Shown piece by piece: positions 1 through 7,464 of a DNA stretch of 7,465 nucleotides (position 1 is the stretch's first letter; every line of letters begins with the position of its first letter). Position numbers and translations under genes: made by a program. The notes below the pieces were generated by a model that was not told the origin of the DNA, did no database searches, and saw only the letters and a program-made list of their open reading frames with translations. The stretch covers positions 1 to 7,465 of the forward strand of contig JAPKGD010000079.1 in the NCBI GenBank assembly GCA_026648125.1. The letters are read 5' to 3'. The DNA is from Bdellovibrionales bacterium. GTDB lineage: Bacteria; Bdellovibrionota; Bdellovibrionia; Bdellovibrionales; UBA1609.

Positions 1-1
1 A

Positions 2-2644
2 AATCCGAAAAAGGAAGTCGCGTTAGCCCAGGCGGCCTGGCGCGGAATTCGAGGACCTAAGATTCTGCAAGAACTCTTACCAGAGGATTGCCGTTTTATT
101 GACCACAAGCTACTTGGATCAGCCGGCGACGGCATTGTGAAGGATGCGGGCTCAGGTGAGTTTGTCATGCTTCGCTGTGCAATGAAGTGGAATGATCAAT
201 GGGTCGGTTTTAATATTAGCGTTCCTGTTTCGAGCCTGCTTGCTAATGCGGGAAAGTCTGAAAAATGGTTGGTGGGTGAAGAGGCCGAAGCCGTTCTCGA
301 TTGGGGCCATGGTGGAGGAACTAAAACCACCGGAAACCACACCTCAATTGGAATTATGAATCACCTCGCGAAGTTTGGAGTCGCGGCTATTGCAATTGAT
401 CAGCCTTGGCATGGCGAGGGTCCGAGGAATTTCTTTCGCGATGAAAAAGACTTCTTCGCGTTCCGAAAGCACCTCCTCAACAAGTTCGTCCACCACAGTG
501 TTCCAGTGGTTGGTGTCGGACATAGCATGGGCGGAATTTTCTCTGATATGATGATGCGAAGATCTGATGATCAACACCTGGATCTAGGATCACGTTATAA
601 AGGTTTTATTTCGTTGTCTGGTGTAGTTGACCTTGTTCCAGGAGGATCTCTCCGAGACAAGAGTGTTGCCGAGCGCTGGAAGGAAGATGAAAATAAGACG
701 GATGCGCTCGCACATCGAATTGCTCCAGGGGATAGAGAACTAGGTTCAACGCTTTTGCAGGACGATAAGATTTCGGCCCTCTCAGGCGTTTTTGTTAACT
801 TTATGAACCTGTTTCATGATTGGACAGCTCCGAGCCACGGTGGCGCTAAATTTCTCCCGGCGCTGTATATCTGGGGTGACTCTGACTACCTCTACGTGGG
901 TAACGAAGCGCTTATAGATTCCCACCTTCTTAACCTGAGCAACGTAAATCTTAAGGTGTACGGCATTCGAGTTAATTTTAAGGGTGATGTTGTACAAGTT
1001 GGGCATTTGATCTTCGATCATTACCGAACCCAGAAAGATCATCCTGCGGCGCAAAAGTTGGTGGAGAGATATCTTGAGATCAAGAACCTAAAGGCTTCCT
1101 CAGATACTGAAGTCATGCGCACATTGTTTTTTGAAAATTTTGTGAAGCCTCACGTCAGCCAGCATTACTGGATGAATACCGATAACCGTGGTTTTGAGGC
1201 CCTCATGCTCTCAGCCTACTACTGGGACCAAGAATTTCAGGCCTTCGTGAAAGATTTGATGGCGGGAACGGACATTTACAAGAAGGCCTACCAAAAGGTG
1301 TTTGCGAAAACCAGCGATGCCAATTTATCCGCACGTGCAGGTGAGCGGGCATATATGCTTCAGTTTACGATGGCCGACACCCCAGAGACCTACACTCTTA
1401 TTCGAGAAGAGATTGAGCGATTGATTGGCAAGAAGTTGGAAGTGAAAAAACGGGACTCCACGGGGGCGGTATTGGCGAACCTCTTGCAGACCTACAGCGC
1501 CAATTTAGCCTTTCGACAGTGGCTTGAAAACTATGATGTGTTAATCGAAACTGCCACGGACAAGTTTCGTGATCTCAATGATTTGGCCAATAATATTCGG
1601 ACCTTTACGCAGGCCCGAGATTGGCTCAAACTTGCGCATCAGGACATTGTTCAGGCCGAGAAGGCCGGTCGCGATGTTCAACCAAAGTTTAAGATGAATC
1701 TTCGTGAGAGATCAAACCAGTATCTTGCGTCTGCTATTGAGCTGCGCAAGGTGGGCATTCCAGCTCCTCTTGAGTTTGACCCACGTGAAGCGAAAGATAA
1801 ATCGGCGGAAGAGCTCGCCTTTGATAAAGCACTAGAAGATAGCATTAAGGCTGAACAAGAGCGAATTGCCAACCTGAGGAAGCGTTCCTATGTCCCTCCC
1901 AGCAATGGTCCTGTGGTGCTGAAAAATATCGCCGATCGGGAGCGACTTAATGCGGAAATTACTAAGCTGAGAGAGGAAAAAGAGGGACTTCGTAAACGAC
2001 TAGATGCCGCCACCAATGAGCGAAATGCACTTGAATTTGATTTGCGACAAATAGCACAGCAGGGTGGAGCGACAGAAGTGGTCGCTGCTGATCGCGAAGT
2101 GGATGCACGTCTTGAGTATTTAGTGCAAAGAGACGAAGCCGTCCGATTAACGGTCGAACAGTACATGATGGAGCTTTACGAGCAACAGCGCCTGACCGCA
2201 AACGTAATGAATGAATTGCCGGAGCATATTCAGATAGTGTTCGACGAATACGAGAGAGCATCTCAAGAATATCAGAGGGCGGTTAAACACCTCCATGATG
2301 CGACGGCCTTAGCTGCGGAGCGGGGCCACTTGGGCACAGTGGCAAAAGACGTCTACCACCAGCTGCATGATTTGCGTGTCGAAGTGGGCAACTTGTCTCG
2401 TCAGATTAATGAGATAGACGGCAAGGTTTGGACCCGACAGCAAAAGCGCGATGTTCTTTTGATGAAGTACACCAATGAACTCGTGCCAGGTTATTTGGTG
2501 ATTTCACGTCGCAAAGTGACGGACCTTATGGCCTCATCACCAGAAAACTGGCCATCAGTAAGAGGTGTTCTTGAGAACGCATGGGCGGACTGGAAGCTTC
2601 TTTGGAAAGAGCGTCCACCCGCAGACAAAGTTGAGCTCTACTAA
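2..2644 (+). CDS. Large alpha/beta-hydrolase with long helical C-terminal half (5'-partial)
   Basis: Numbering is from the first complete codon at base 2; 880 residues are visible. The alpha/beta-hydrolase domain covers about residues 95-365. It has an oxyanion-type HGGG (103-106), an IDQPWHG strand-turn (132-138), the nucleophile elbow GHSMGG (173-178, Ser175 at bases 524-526), a candidate acid in WGDSDY (Asp293 or Asp295) and a candidate His in VGHLIFDH (His335 or His340). It is therefore probably an active serine esterase, lipase or peptidase; the substrate cannot be told. Residues 366-880 match no domain I know; they are helical, with heptad-like charged coiled coil near 645-685 and more helix to about 815. 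A first possible GTG lies at 137 without a ribosome binding site, and an ATG at 167 has AGGTGAG upstream. However, the frame stays open to base 2 with coding-like composition (about 17 of 45 codons begin with G), so the gene most likely starts outside the window. The layout loosely recalls large surface lipases of the VolA type; that is inference. Confidence 0.82.
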   Translation, partial: NPKKEVALAQAAWRGIRGPKILQELLPEDCRFIDHKLLGSAGDGIVKDAGSGEFVMLRCAMKWNDQWVGFNISVPVSSLLANAGKSEKWLVGEEAEAVLDWGHGGGTKTTGNHTSIGIMNHLAKFGVAAIAIDQPWHGEGPRNFFRDEKDFFAFRKHLLNKFVHHSVPVVGVGHSMGGIFSDMMMRRSDDQHLDLGSRYKGFISLSGVVDLVPGGSLRDKSVAERWKEDENKTDALAHRIAPGDRELGSTLLQDDKISALSGVFVNFMNLFHDWTAPSHGGAKFLPALYIWGDSDYLYVGNEALIDSHLLNLSNVNLKVYGIRVNFKGDVVQVGHLIFDHYRTQKDHPAAQKLVERYLEIKNLKASSDTEVMRTLFFENFVKPHVSQHYWMNTDNRGFEALMLSAYYWDQEFQAFVKDLMAGTDIYKKAYQKVFAKTSDANLSARAGERAYMLQFTMADTPETYTLIREEIERLIGKKLEVKKRDSTGAVLANLLQTYSANLAFRQWLENYDVLIETATDKFRDLNDLANNIRTFTQARDWLKLAHQDIVQAEKAGRDVQPKFKMNLRERSNQYLASAIELRKVGIPAPLEFDPREAKDKSAEELAFDKALEDSIKAEQERIANLRKRSYVPPSNGPVVLKNIADRERLNAEITKLREEKEGLRKRLDAATNERNALEFDLRQIAQQGGATEVVAADREVDARLEYLVQRDEAVRLTVEQYMMELYEQQRLTANVMNELPEHIQIVFDEYERASQEYQRAVKHLHDATALAAERGHLGTVAKDVYHQLHDLRVEVGNLSRQINEIDGKVWTRQQKRDVLLMKYTNELVPGYLVISRRKVTDLMASSPENWPSVRGVLENAWADWKLLWKERPPADKVELY

Positions 2645-2650
2645 GAGGTG
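2642..2650 (+). promoter_or_regulatory. Stop-start junction suggesting translational coupling
   Basis: The hydrolase stop TAA (2642-2644), one GAG codon and the GTG start of the lipoprotein (2648-2650) lie in the same frame. No Shine-Dalgarno sequence sits at normal spacing before the GTG; the GAG purines touch the start directly. Translation of the second gene probably depends on ribosomes finishing the first and restarting. This is inferred from spacing. Confidence 0.5.
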
Positions 2651-3133
2651 AGAGGTCAACTTTGTCTCTACTTAGGCCTTTTTTTCTGTTCATTTCTGGT
2701 GGCCTGCGTGCACTCATCGGTTAATTCGACGAGGCTACTTGTAAATCGGTTGAAACCCGGTCAGGACCTTCGCTCAGAGATCCAAAATTGGGCGAAGAAG
2801 GACGGCCTTAAGGCGGCGAGTATAGTCTCAGCGGTGGGAAGCCTTAAGTTTGTGACGATTCGCTTTGCTAATGAATCCTCGGGTAAAAGACTTGAAGGTC
2901 CATTTGAGATTGTGAGTCTGTCGGGAACTGTCTCTGAGAGGGGAGCTCATCTCCATATTGCTGTGGCTGACAAATTGGGAAAGGTTGTGGGTGGACATTT
3001 GATGGAGGGGGCTGCCATCTATACGACAGCAGAAATTTCGCTCCTTGAGGCAAATGAACTTTCGTTTTCCCGTGAAATAGATGGTGAAACGGGATTCCAA
3101 GAGCTTGTGGTAAAACCTCGTCAACAAAAGTAA
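2648..3133 (+). CDS. PPC/DUF296-domain lipoprotein
   Basis: This is a 161-residue protein. Residues 1-20 form a lipoprotein signal peptide: a short hydrophobic run ending in the lipobox LVAC, with Cys20 as the predicted lipidated residue. Residue 21 is Val rather than Asp, so by the E. coli Lol rule it would go to the outer membrane. Residues about 29-156 are a full PPC (DUF296) domain, shown by SAVGSL (61-66), GPFEIVSLSGTVS (84-96), HLHIAVAD (101-108), GGHLMEG (115-121) and YTTAEI (125-130). His101, His103 and His117 match the histidines that bind a metal in some prokaryotic PPC structures. PPC proteins form trimers and are usually cytoplasmic, often called DNA-binding; the signal peptide makes a DNA role unlikely here. 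The GTG start is the only one available, because an in-frame stop lies two codons upstream and no other start precedes the signal peptide. It follows the hydrolase by 3 bases, in the same operon. Confidence 0.88.
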   Translation: MRGQLCLYLGLFFCSFLVACVHSSVNSTRLLVNRLKPGQDLRSEIQNWAKKDGLKAASIVSAVGSLKFVTIRFANESSGKRLEGPFEIVSLSGTVSERGAHLHIAVADKLGKVVGGHLMEGAAIYTTAEISLLEANELSFSREIDGETGFQELVVKPRQQK

Positions 3134-3151
3134 GCCGCTGCACGGGCCGGC
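3134..3151 (-). terminator. Weak candidate terminator in the convergent gap
   Basis: The 45-base gap between the convergent genes contains a GCCG/CGGC pair of arms (3134-3137 and 3148-3151) around a 10-base loop. Read on the minus strand, the hairpin is followed by TTACTTTTG, a poor T tract, so it could end the minus-strand unit. The stem is only 4 bp. No plus-strand hairpin with an adjoining T run is evident; the T7 run at 3186-3192 lacks a good stem. The rest of the gap is AT-rich and featureless. Confidence 0.22.
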
Positions 3152-3178
3152 ATTGTAAAATTAAAACTCATTACTTTG

Positions 3179-4402
3179 TTAGGGCTTTTTTTCGGTGGTC
3201 TTCGCCTCAGGCGCCTTGAGCTCGGTTTTGTCGGAAGAGCTCTGCTCACCGGTTTGACCTTTTTCCTCAGGCTTCTGGGCCTTGTCGTCTTTGCTTTGGA
3301 ACTGAACCCCCGACTGGTTCAAGTTGTGGCTCATCGCAGATTCATTGAGTGCCAGCCGATAGCAAAGAGGCCGTGGGTCACCACTTTGGACATCTAAGAT
3401 TTTACTAAAGAGGGGGCGGAATTTAACCGGAATTCGGGAAATAAGGTCCTGACTTTCAAAAAGGAGATCTCGAACAAGCAAATTTTCAAGACTGGCGAAG
3501 GAGCTCGTCAGCGCCGTCGAATCTGAGACGATCTGTTCAAAAAGCTTCTGAACTTTTTCTTTGTTCTCGCAGCCAGGGTGACCTTGAGAGCAAGCCTTAG
3601 CCAATTCGGTCAACATAAGGGAGAGATCGCATGCCTTGTGGACTTGAAGGAGTCTCAACATTCCCTTGGGAGGCAGCTTTTGGGTCTTTATACTCGCATA
3701 CGCGACTTCACTGCCAGCCAGGGCTGCGCCTGTGAGTCCGGCGAGAAGAAGTTGGGAAGAAATACTGCGAGGGCGCCAGGTTCGAACTTTTTGGCTAAAT
3801 AGCTTCCAAGTTGACTGTTTATATTCAAGGTAACCAGCGACTTCTGGAAGAGGCTGGGGACGATAGTTGAGAAGACCCGCTGGAGGAACGCGGACTTTTG
3901 CCATCCGCGCCATCTTCTTTTCAAACCACCAAGCCCATGTTTTTCTGGCGAGGTCACCGCATTTGGTGGAAGCACAAAGCTGGCCCATTTTACCAACACT
4001 ATAGATCGTTAAGCCATTTAGGAGCGCATTTGGTATGACTTGTGCCGTATCCTTTTGCGCGGCAACAGCATCAATTTGCGGTTGAATGGCGTCGTGGAGC
4101 CGTCCAAGCAAATCGTCAGCCAAAGCGCCATTCGCCCCAGACAGGCTTGCTTCCTCAAGCAAGGTAAAGACCAATAGATTATGAGATTCTGGATCAAGTC
4201 GCGAGGCAAGACCCGCCCAGCGAGTGAGAATGGTCTGAAACATTTCTTCATGAGCCAATGTGGTTTTCTCTTTGTCGAGGCCCTGAGCCATTTGCTCAAT
4301 GTCCGCCTTCATCACTAGGAGTTCTGACCAATCTTCTGCAAGGACAGATTGGGATAGTGAAAGAACCGATACAAAAATGAGGTTGGTGATTAATCTTCCC
4401 AA
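3179..4402 (-). CDS. Exported cysteine-containing protein, unknown function
   Basis: This is a 407-residue protein I do not recognise. Residues 1-22 are a Sec signal peptide (Arg3, a hydrophobic core, then VLA before Glu23), so the mature protein is exported, probably to the periplasm. Residues 25-125 look helical. A tryptophan-rich basic stretch, TWAWWFEKKMARMAK, lies at 155-169. A second hydrophobic segment at about 216-238 could be a membrane anchor or a buried helix. Six cysteines (143, 148, 258, 271, 278, 347) are an even number that could form three disulfides. Residues 371-407 are a low-complexity Lys/Glu/Ser/Thr tail, probably disordered. The start is a TTG at 4402-4400, chosen because GAGG lies 6 bases upstream and a clean signal peptide follows. 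The start lies inside the 3' end of the upstream gene (13-base overlap), so the two are almost certainly co-expressed and may form a complex. Confidence 0.82.
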   Translation of the reverse strand: MGRLITNLIFVSVLSLSQSVLAEDWSELLVMKADIEQMAQGLDKEKTTLAHEEMFQTILTRWAGLASRLDPESHNLLVFTLLEEASLSGANGALADDLLGRLHDAIQPQIDAVAAQKDTAQVIPNALLNGLTIYSVGKMGQLCASTKCGDLARKTWAWWFEKKMARMAKVRVPPAGLLNYRPQPLPEVAGYLEYKQSTWKLFSQKVRTWRPRSISSQLLLAGLTGAALAGSEVAYASIKTQKLPPKGMLRLLQVHKACDLSLMLTELAKACSQGHPGCENKEKVQKLFEQIVSDSTALTSSFASLENLLVRDLLFESQDLISRIPVKFRPLFSKILDVQSGDPRPLCYRLALNESAMSHNLNQSGVQFQSKDDKAQKPEEKGQTGEQSSSDKTELKAPEAKTTEKKP

Positions 4403-7400
4403 AAGTTACCTCGTTTGTATTCGAGCCAGCGTATTTCAGGACCTTTGAGGAGGCGAGGAGACTTCTTCATGCCCACCTGAGCTTGTGCTGAGGACTGAAA
4501 TACATCTTTTGCATCAATAAAGTTACGCAAGAACTTAAGCCACTCATCATTCTCAATGCGATAGGCTTGGCTTCTTGTTCCCGCAAGAACTTCAAGCGAA
4601 TACGCCGGGTCAGGACCGACTTGGTCGAGCCTCATAATTTGCCGATCCTGGGCGACGGTGGAGCCGCGGCGATAGATGGTTTGATATTGAACTCCGTACC
4701 CTTTTGCGGCCTTCACATCGAGGGCGCTGATGCGATTTGATTCAGAGGTCTTAAACACAGCTTTGATGAGCGCCGCATACACGGGATCTGTCTGGGCGCG
4801 AACATAGTGTGGAATGACAAAGTCTGCCACTTTGCGAAGGGAATCTCTCATATAGACCTCTTGCTCAAGGGAGATCTTCTGAGCCTTTGCGAGCTGAGTA
4901 ATCTCCTCATTGAACTTGGAGAGTTCACCGGGAGACGGCATGCGGCCATCGGGATTAATCACTCGAAGATGAGGTTTTAGACGCTCTCGCCACTTGGCCC
5001 AGTAAAGTTCCTCTTTTCGAACGATACGTTTGAGATGGGCCGCGGAGTCTCTTATTCGTCTTGCAATTCCTGCTTTGGCCAAATTCGCAAGTAAAGTCTT
5101 AGCTTCCGGGCGTATTATAGCTTCTTCTACGCTTCCGTCTTTATTTGTAATCTTGGCTGTATTCTGAGGAGAAGGCCCCGCGGGGGTTTGTTTATTGGCC
5201 TCTTTAATAGCACCGGCAATCCCCCCTGGGCGTTGCTCTAAACCTTGAAGATGGTCAGGCAGGTCCTTCTTCGGATCAAACGCGGGGTGGACCCGGCGAT
5301 TAAGTGAGTTAATCGTTGCAAGAGCAACGTCGTCGAGATCGTCCGCCTGAAGACTCAATCGTCCACCCTGAAAGCCCACTTCTCTCGCGCGAGCTTCAAC
5401 GGACTTGCTTAAGCGATTGAGGCGATACTTAGGGACCACATAACCAAACAGTTGCGAAAGTCCCCAGACGGAGCCAATAAATGCGATCATCATTCCGGTC
5501 TCAAATAGCCATTCAGAGCGTAATCCTGAAACCTCTTCTTGCCACTCCTGCTGTACTTTTGCGTCAACAATACATACACCATTGATCGAACAGCGATGAA
5601 ATCCGTCAAGAAGACTTCCCTCATTTGGCGCTCGAACGAAGGCTTGATAGCCCTTGTCAACTAAGGCGCCTCCAAAAATTCCCAAGACCACCCAGTTGAG
5701 TCGGCTGAGTCCCATTCCAAAGGCAGGAGCAAACACCGAAGACTCAAGAGAAGATAGAAACGCTCCCACTTTCGGCAGCGGAAATTTTATCAGGGCGGTG
5801 ACCAAATACCATGCAAGCAGAGTGAGCATAATGTGCCCATTTACTTTGACCAGGCGATCCCAGGCCCGACGGACCCAGGTGGAGTCGGCCACATCCGTGA
5901 TCACCCGTTTGTAAGCTTCAATGAGAGCTGGGTGAGCACCAACTTGACTGTGGATGGCTTGGGATTTGGAGAGGACGAAGAGAAATTTTGATGTATCACT
6001 TGATTCATCTGTTCGTTTGAGCCAGCGATTCGCTCGATCGGTAAGCGTCAAGTCTTCTCCGGCAACCACGCGCAAATTCTTGAGGATTTGCTCCTCGGTG
6101 ATCGACCAGGCCTGATTCAGAAGACCAGAGCTATCTGAGCCAGATTGTGCGATTGCATAAGCGAGCGTAAGGGTTCGAGGCGGAACTTCATAAACCGGAA
6201 AATCGTCGGTGCTGCCAATGGCCGGAACGGATTCTGTTTGCGGATTTTTAACATTCATCTCGAAGAGTGGAAACTCCTCACGCATTCTCGCCCTAAGAGC
6301 CTCCACGTAAATGGATTTTTGCTTCTGATCTAAATTAAATTGCTTCAACTTGGGCTTGCCGTCTGTAAATCGATCAAATCCAACAACTTGTCCGGCGAGA
6401 ATCCAAGTCTTGAGGACTTCCTTCTGCTGTTCGGTAAGTCCGCTCGTGAGCTTGGAGATGCGGGGACTCTTGTTGACGGCTTCCGTCCAGCTCGCCTCAG
6501 TCCACTGAGCGTCCTTTAGCCAAATCAGTGCTTGCGCAAGATCGACGTGGGTATCCTTGGTCAACTCAATGTCTTTTTCGTCTTTGCGCAAGAAGTTGCC
6601 CAGATTAGCTATCAATAGCTTTTCATATTGGGCGGAGGCTTCCCCATAGTTAGGCTTTCCCATGACAAAAGTCGCAAAGAGCTTTTGCGACATGGCACTC
6701 CATTTGAGTTGGTCCAATTTTTCTTTGAGAGCGGCGTGAAGAGCGAAGGGATCAACCTCTACATCTTCGCTCTGTCCAAAGGCCATATAGTCTTTTGCTG
6801 ATTTGACGAAGTCCGCATCAAGGTTCTGCCGCGCTATTGTCTCTGAATTCTTAAAGTGGGCATAAATATTTTGAGATGTAGAGGGAAGTTTTGCAGCCAG
6901 AACCTGTAAATATTGATCGCGGGCCTGGTTGATTAACTTAAGGCCTTCTAGGATTTTTTCTTGAGGAAGATCAGTGTTTTCAGCTGTCTTAAATTTGAAT
7001 AACTCTGAACGAAGTGTCGTGGCTTTGGACTGAGCTATCAGTTCGGAGAGAGAAATTAGAATCTGACGGGGATCATCGGCCGTCATTGCAATGAGGCCGG
7101 CAAGGGTTTGGGAAACCTTCACGCCGTTTGTACTCTCAAGAGTTCTATAAGCCGCAGTCACCTCGTTTAGTTTCTCAGAGGTAATATCGCTTTCATTGTA
7201 GCCAGCTAAAAGGATGAGTTGTTTAACGAGAGATGGGGATGAAAGGTAAAGCCCTTGTGAGCTGAGCTCGGTTAACCAATCCGCCAAATGTTCAGAAATG
7301 AAATCGGCAAGAAGTTGTTTGCGCGCGAGATAGAGGTCTTCATTGAAGGCCGCAACCTTATATTGGAGGGACGGATAAAGTGATGTGAGCGAACGGGGTA

Positions 7401-7464
7401 GATCAATCTTAATGGGGCGATTTTGTCGCCATTGAAGGTTGAGGTAGGAGTCGATCAATGTATC
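4390..7464 (-). CDS. Very large membrane protein, unknown function (5'-partial)
   Basis: Numbering is from the first complete codon at 7464; 1,024 residues are visible. I recognise no family. Residues 1-540 are soluble and mostly helical. Membrane segments lie at about 544-561, 579-602 and 652-678. Between the second and third is a loop with Cys625 and Cys631 (CSINGVC), which could form a disulfide. The run KYRLNRLSKSVEARARE after the third segment is strongly basic, which suggests a cytoplasmic C-terminal side. With three segments, that puts the N-terminal half and the Cys loop in the periplasm, although basic residues just before segment one argue somewhat against this. A Pro/Gly/Asn-rich linker at about 742-782 leads to a helical C-terminal region ending in GNFWED. 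A TTG at 7458 is the first possible start in the window, but the frame is open to the edge and no signal peptide or anchor follows it, so the real start is likely outside. It overlaps the next gene by 13 bases. Confidence 0.8.
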   Translation of the reverse strand, partial: DTLIDSYLNLQWRQNRPIKIDLPRSLTSLYPSLQYKVAAFNEDLYLARKQLLADFISEHLADWLTELSSQGLYLSSPSLVKQLILLAGYNESDITSEKLNEVTAAYRTLESTNGVKVSQTLAGLIAMTADDPRQILISLSELIAQSKATTLRSELFKFKTAENTDLPQEKILEGLKLINQARDQYLQVLAAKLPSTSQNIYAHFKNSETIARQNLDADFVKSAKDYMAFGQSEDVEVDPFALHAALKEKLDQLKWSAMSQKLFATFVMGKPNYGEASAQYEKLLIANLGNFLRKDEKDIELTKDTHVDLAQALIWLKDAQWTEASWTEAVNKSPRISKLTSGLTEQQKEVLKTWILAGQVVGFDRFTDGKPKLKQFNLDQKQKSIYVEALRARMREEFPLFEMNVKNPQTESVPAIGSTDDFPVYEVPPRTLTLAYAIAQSGSDSSGLLNQAWSITEEQILKNLRVVAGEDLTLTDRANRWLKRTDESSDTSKFLFVLSKSQAIHSQVGAHPALIEAYKRVITDVADSTWVRRAWDRLVKVNGHIMLTLLAWYLVTALIKFPLPKVGAFLSSLESSVFAPAFGMGLSRLNWVVLGIFGGALVDKGYQAFVRAPNEGSLLDGFHRCSINGVCIVDAKVQQEWQEEVSGLRSEWLFETGMMIAFIGSVWGLSQLFGYVVPKYRLNRLSKSVEARAREVGFQGGRLSLQADDLDDVALATINSLNRRVHPAFDPKKDLPDHLQGLEQRPGGIAGAIKEANKQTPAGPSPQNTAKITNKDGSVEEAIIRPEAKTLLANLAKAGIARRIRDSAAHLKRIVRKEELYWAKWRERLKPHLRVINPDGRMPSPGELSKFNEEITQLAKAQKISLEQEVYMRDSLRKVADFVIPHYVRAQTDPVYAALIKAVFKTSESNRISALDVKAAKGYGVQYQTIYRRGSTVAQDRQIMRLDQVGPDPAYSLEVLAGTRSQAYRIENDEWLKFLRNFIDAKDVFQSSAQAQVGMKKSPRLLKGPEIRWLEYKRGNFWED
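4409..4412 (-). promoter_or_regulatory. Ribosome binding site deciding a TTG start
   Basis: GAGG on the minus strand lies 6 bases before the TTG at 4402-4400, inside the last codons of the upstream gene. It is the evidence for choosing this TTG as the start of the exported protein. Confidence 0.65.

Noticed and set aside
1888..2261. Two overlapping minus-strand open frames of 92 and 99 codons opposite the hydrolase
   Set aside because: They lie antisense to the clearly coding coiled-coil part of the hydrolase. Their Ser/Arg/Leu-rich composition is that of a mirror of charged codons, with no recognisable motif.
2639..2656. Hydrolase and lipoprotein as one gene split by a single nonsense mutation, since they share a frame
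   Set aside because: The second part begins with a proper lipoprotein signal peptide and a complete PPC domain, which would make no sense in the interior of one protein.
2828..3143. Minus-strand open frames opposite the lipoprotein gene
   Set aside because: The plus strand has a full PPC domain with conserved motifs; the antisense frames show nothing recognisable.
3132..3192. Possible plus-strand terminator pairing AAGCC (3132-3136) with GGCTT before the T7 run
   Set aside because: The 5-bp stem would enclose a 46-base loop, too open for a credible intrinsic terminator.
3176..3397. Plus-strand 73-codon frame rich in Leu and Phe, resembling a small membrane protein
   Set aside because: It is the mirror of the Lys/Glu-rich tail of the exported protein on the minus strand, which reads as Leu/Phe-rich in antisense.
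5176..5185. 10-bp GC palindrome CCCCGCGGGG
   Set aside because: It lies in codons for the Pro/Gly-rich linker of the large membrane protein. It has no spacer for a loop and no partner repeat, so chance is the simplest explanation.
5654..5914. Plus-strand 86-codon frame
   Set aside because: It is antisense to the membrane segments of the large minus-strand protein, with no motif or good start context.
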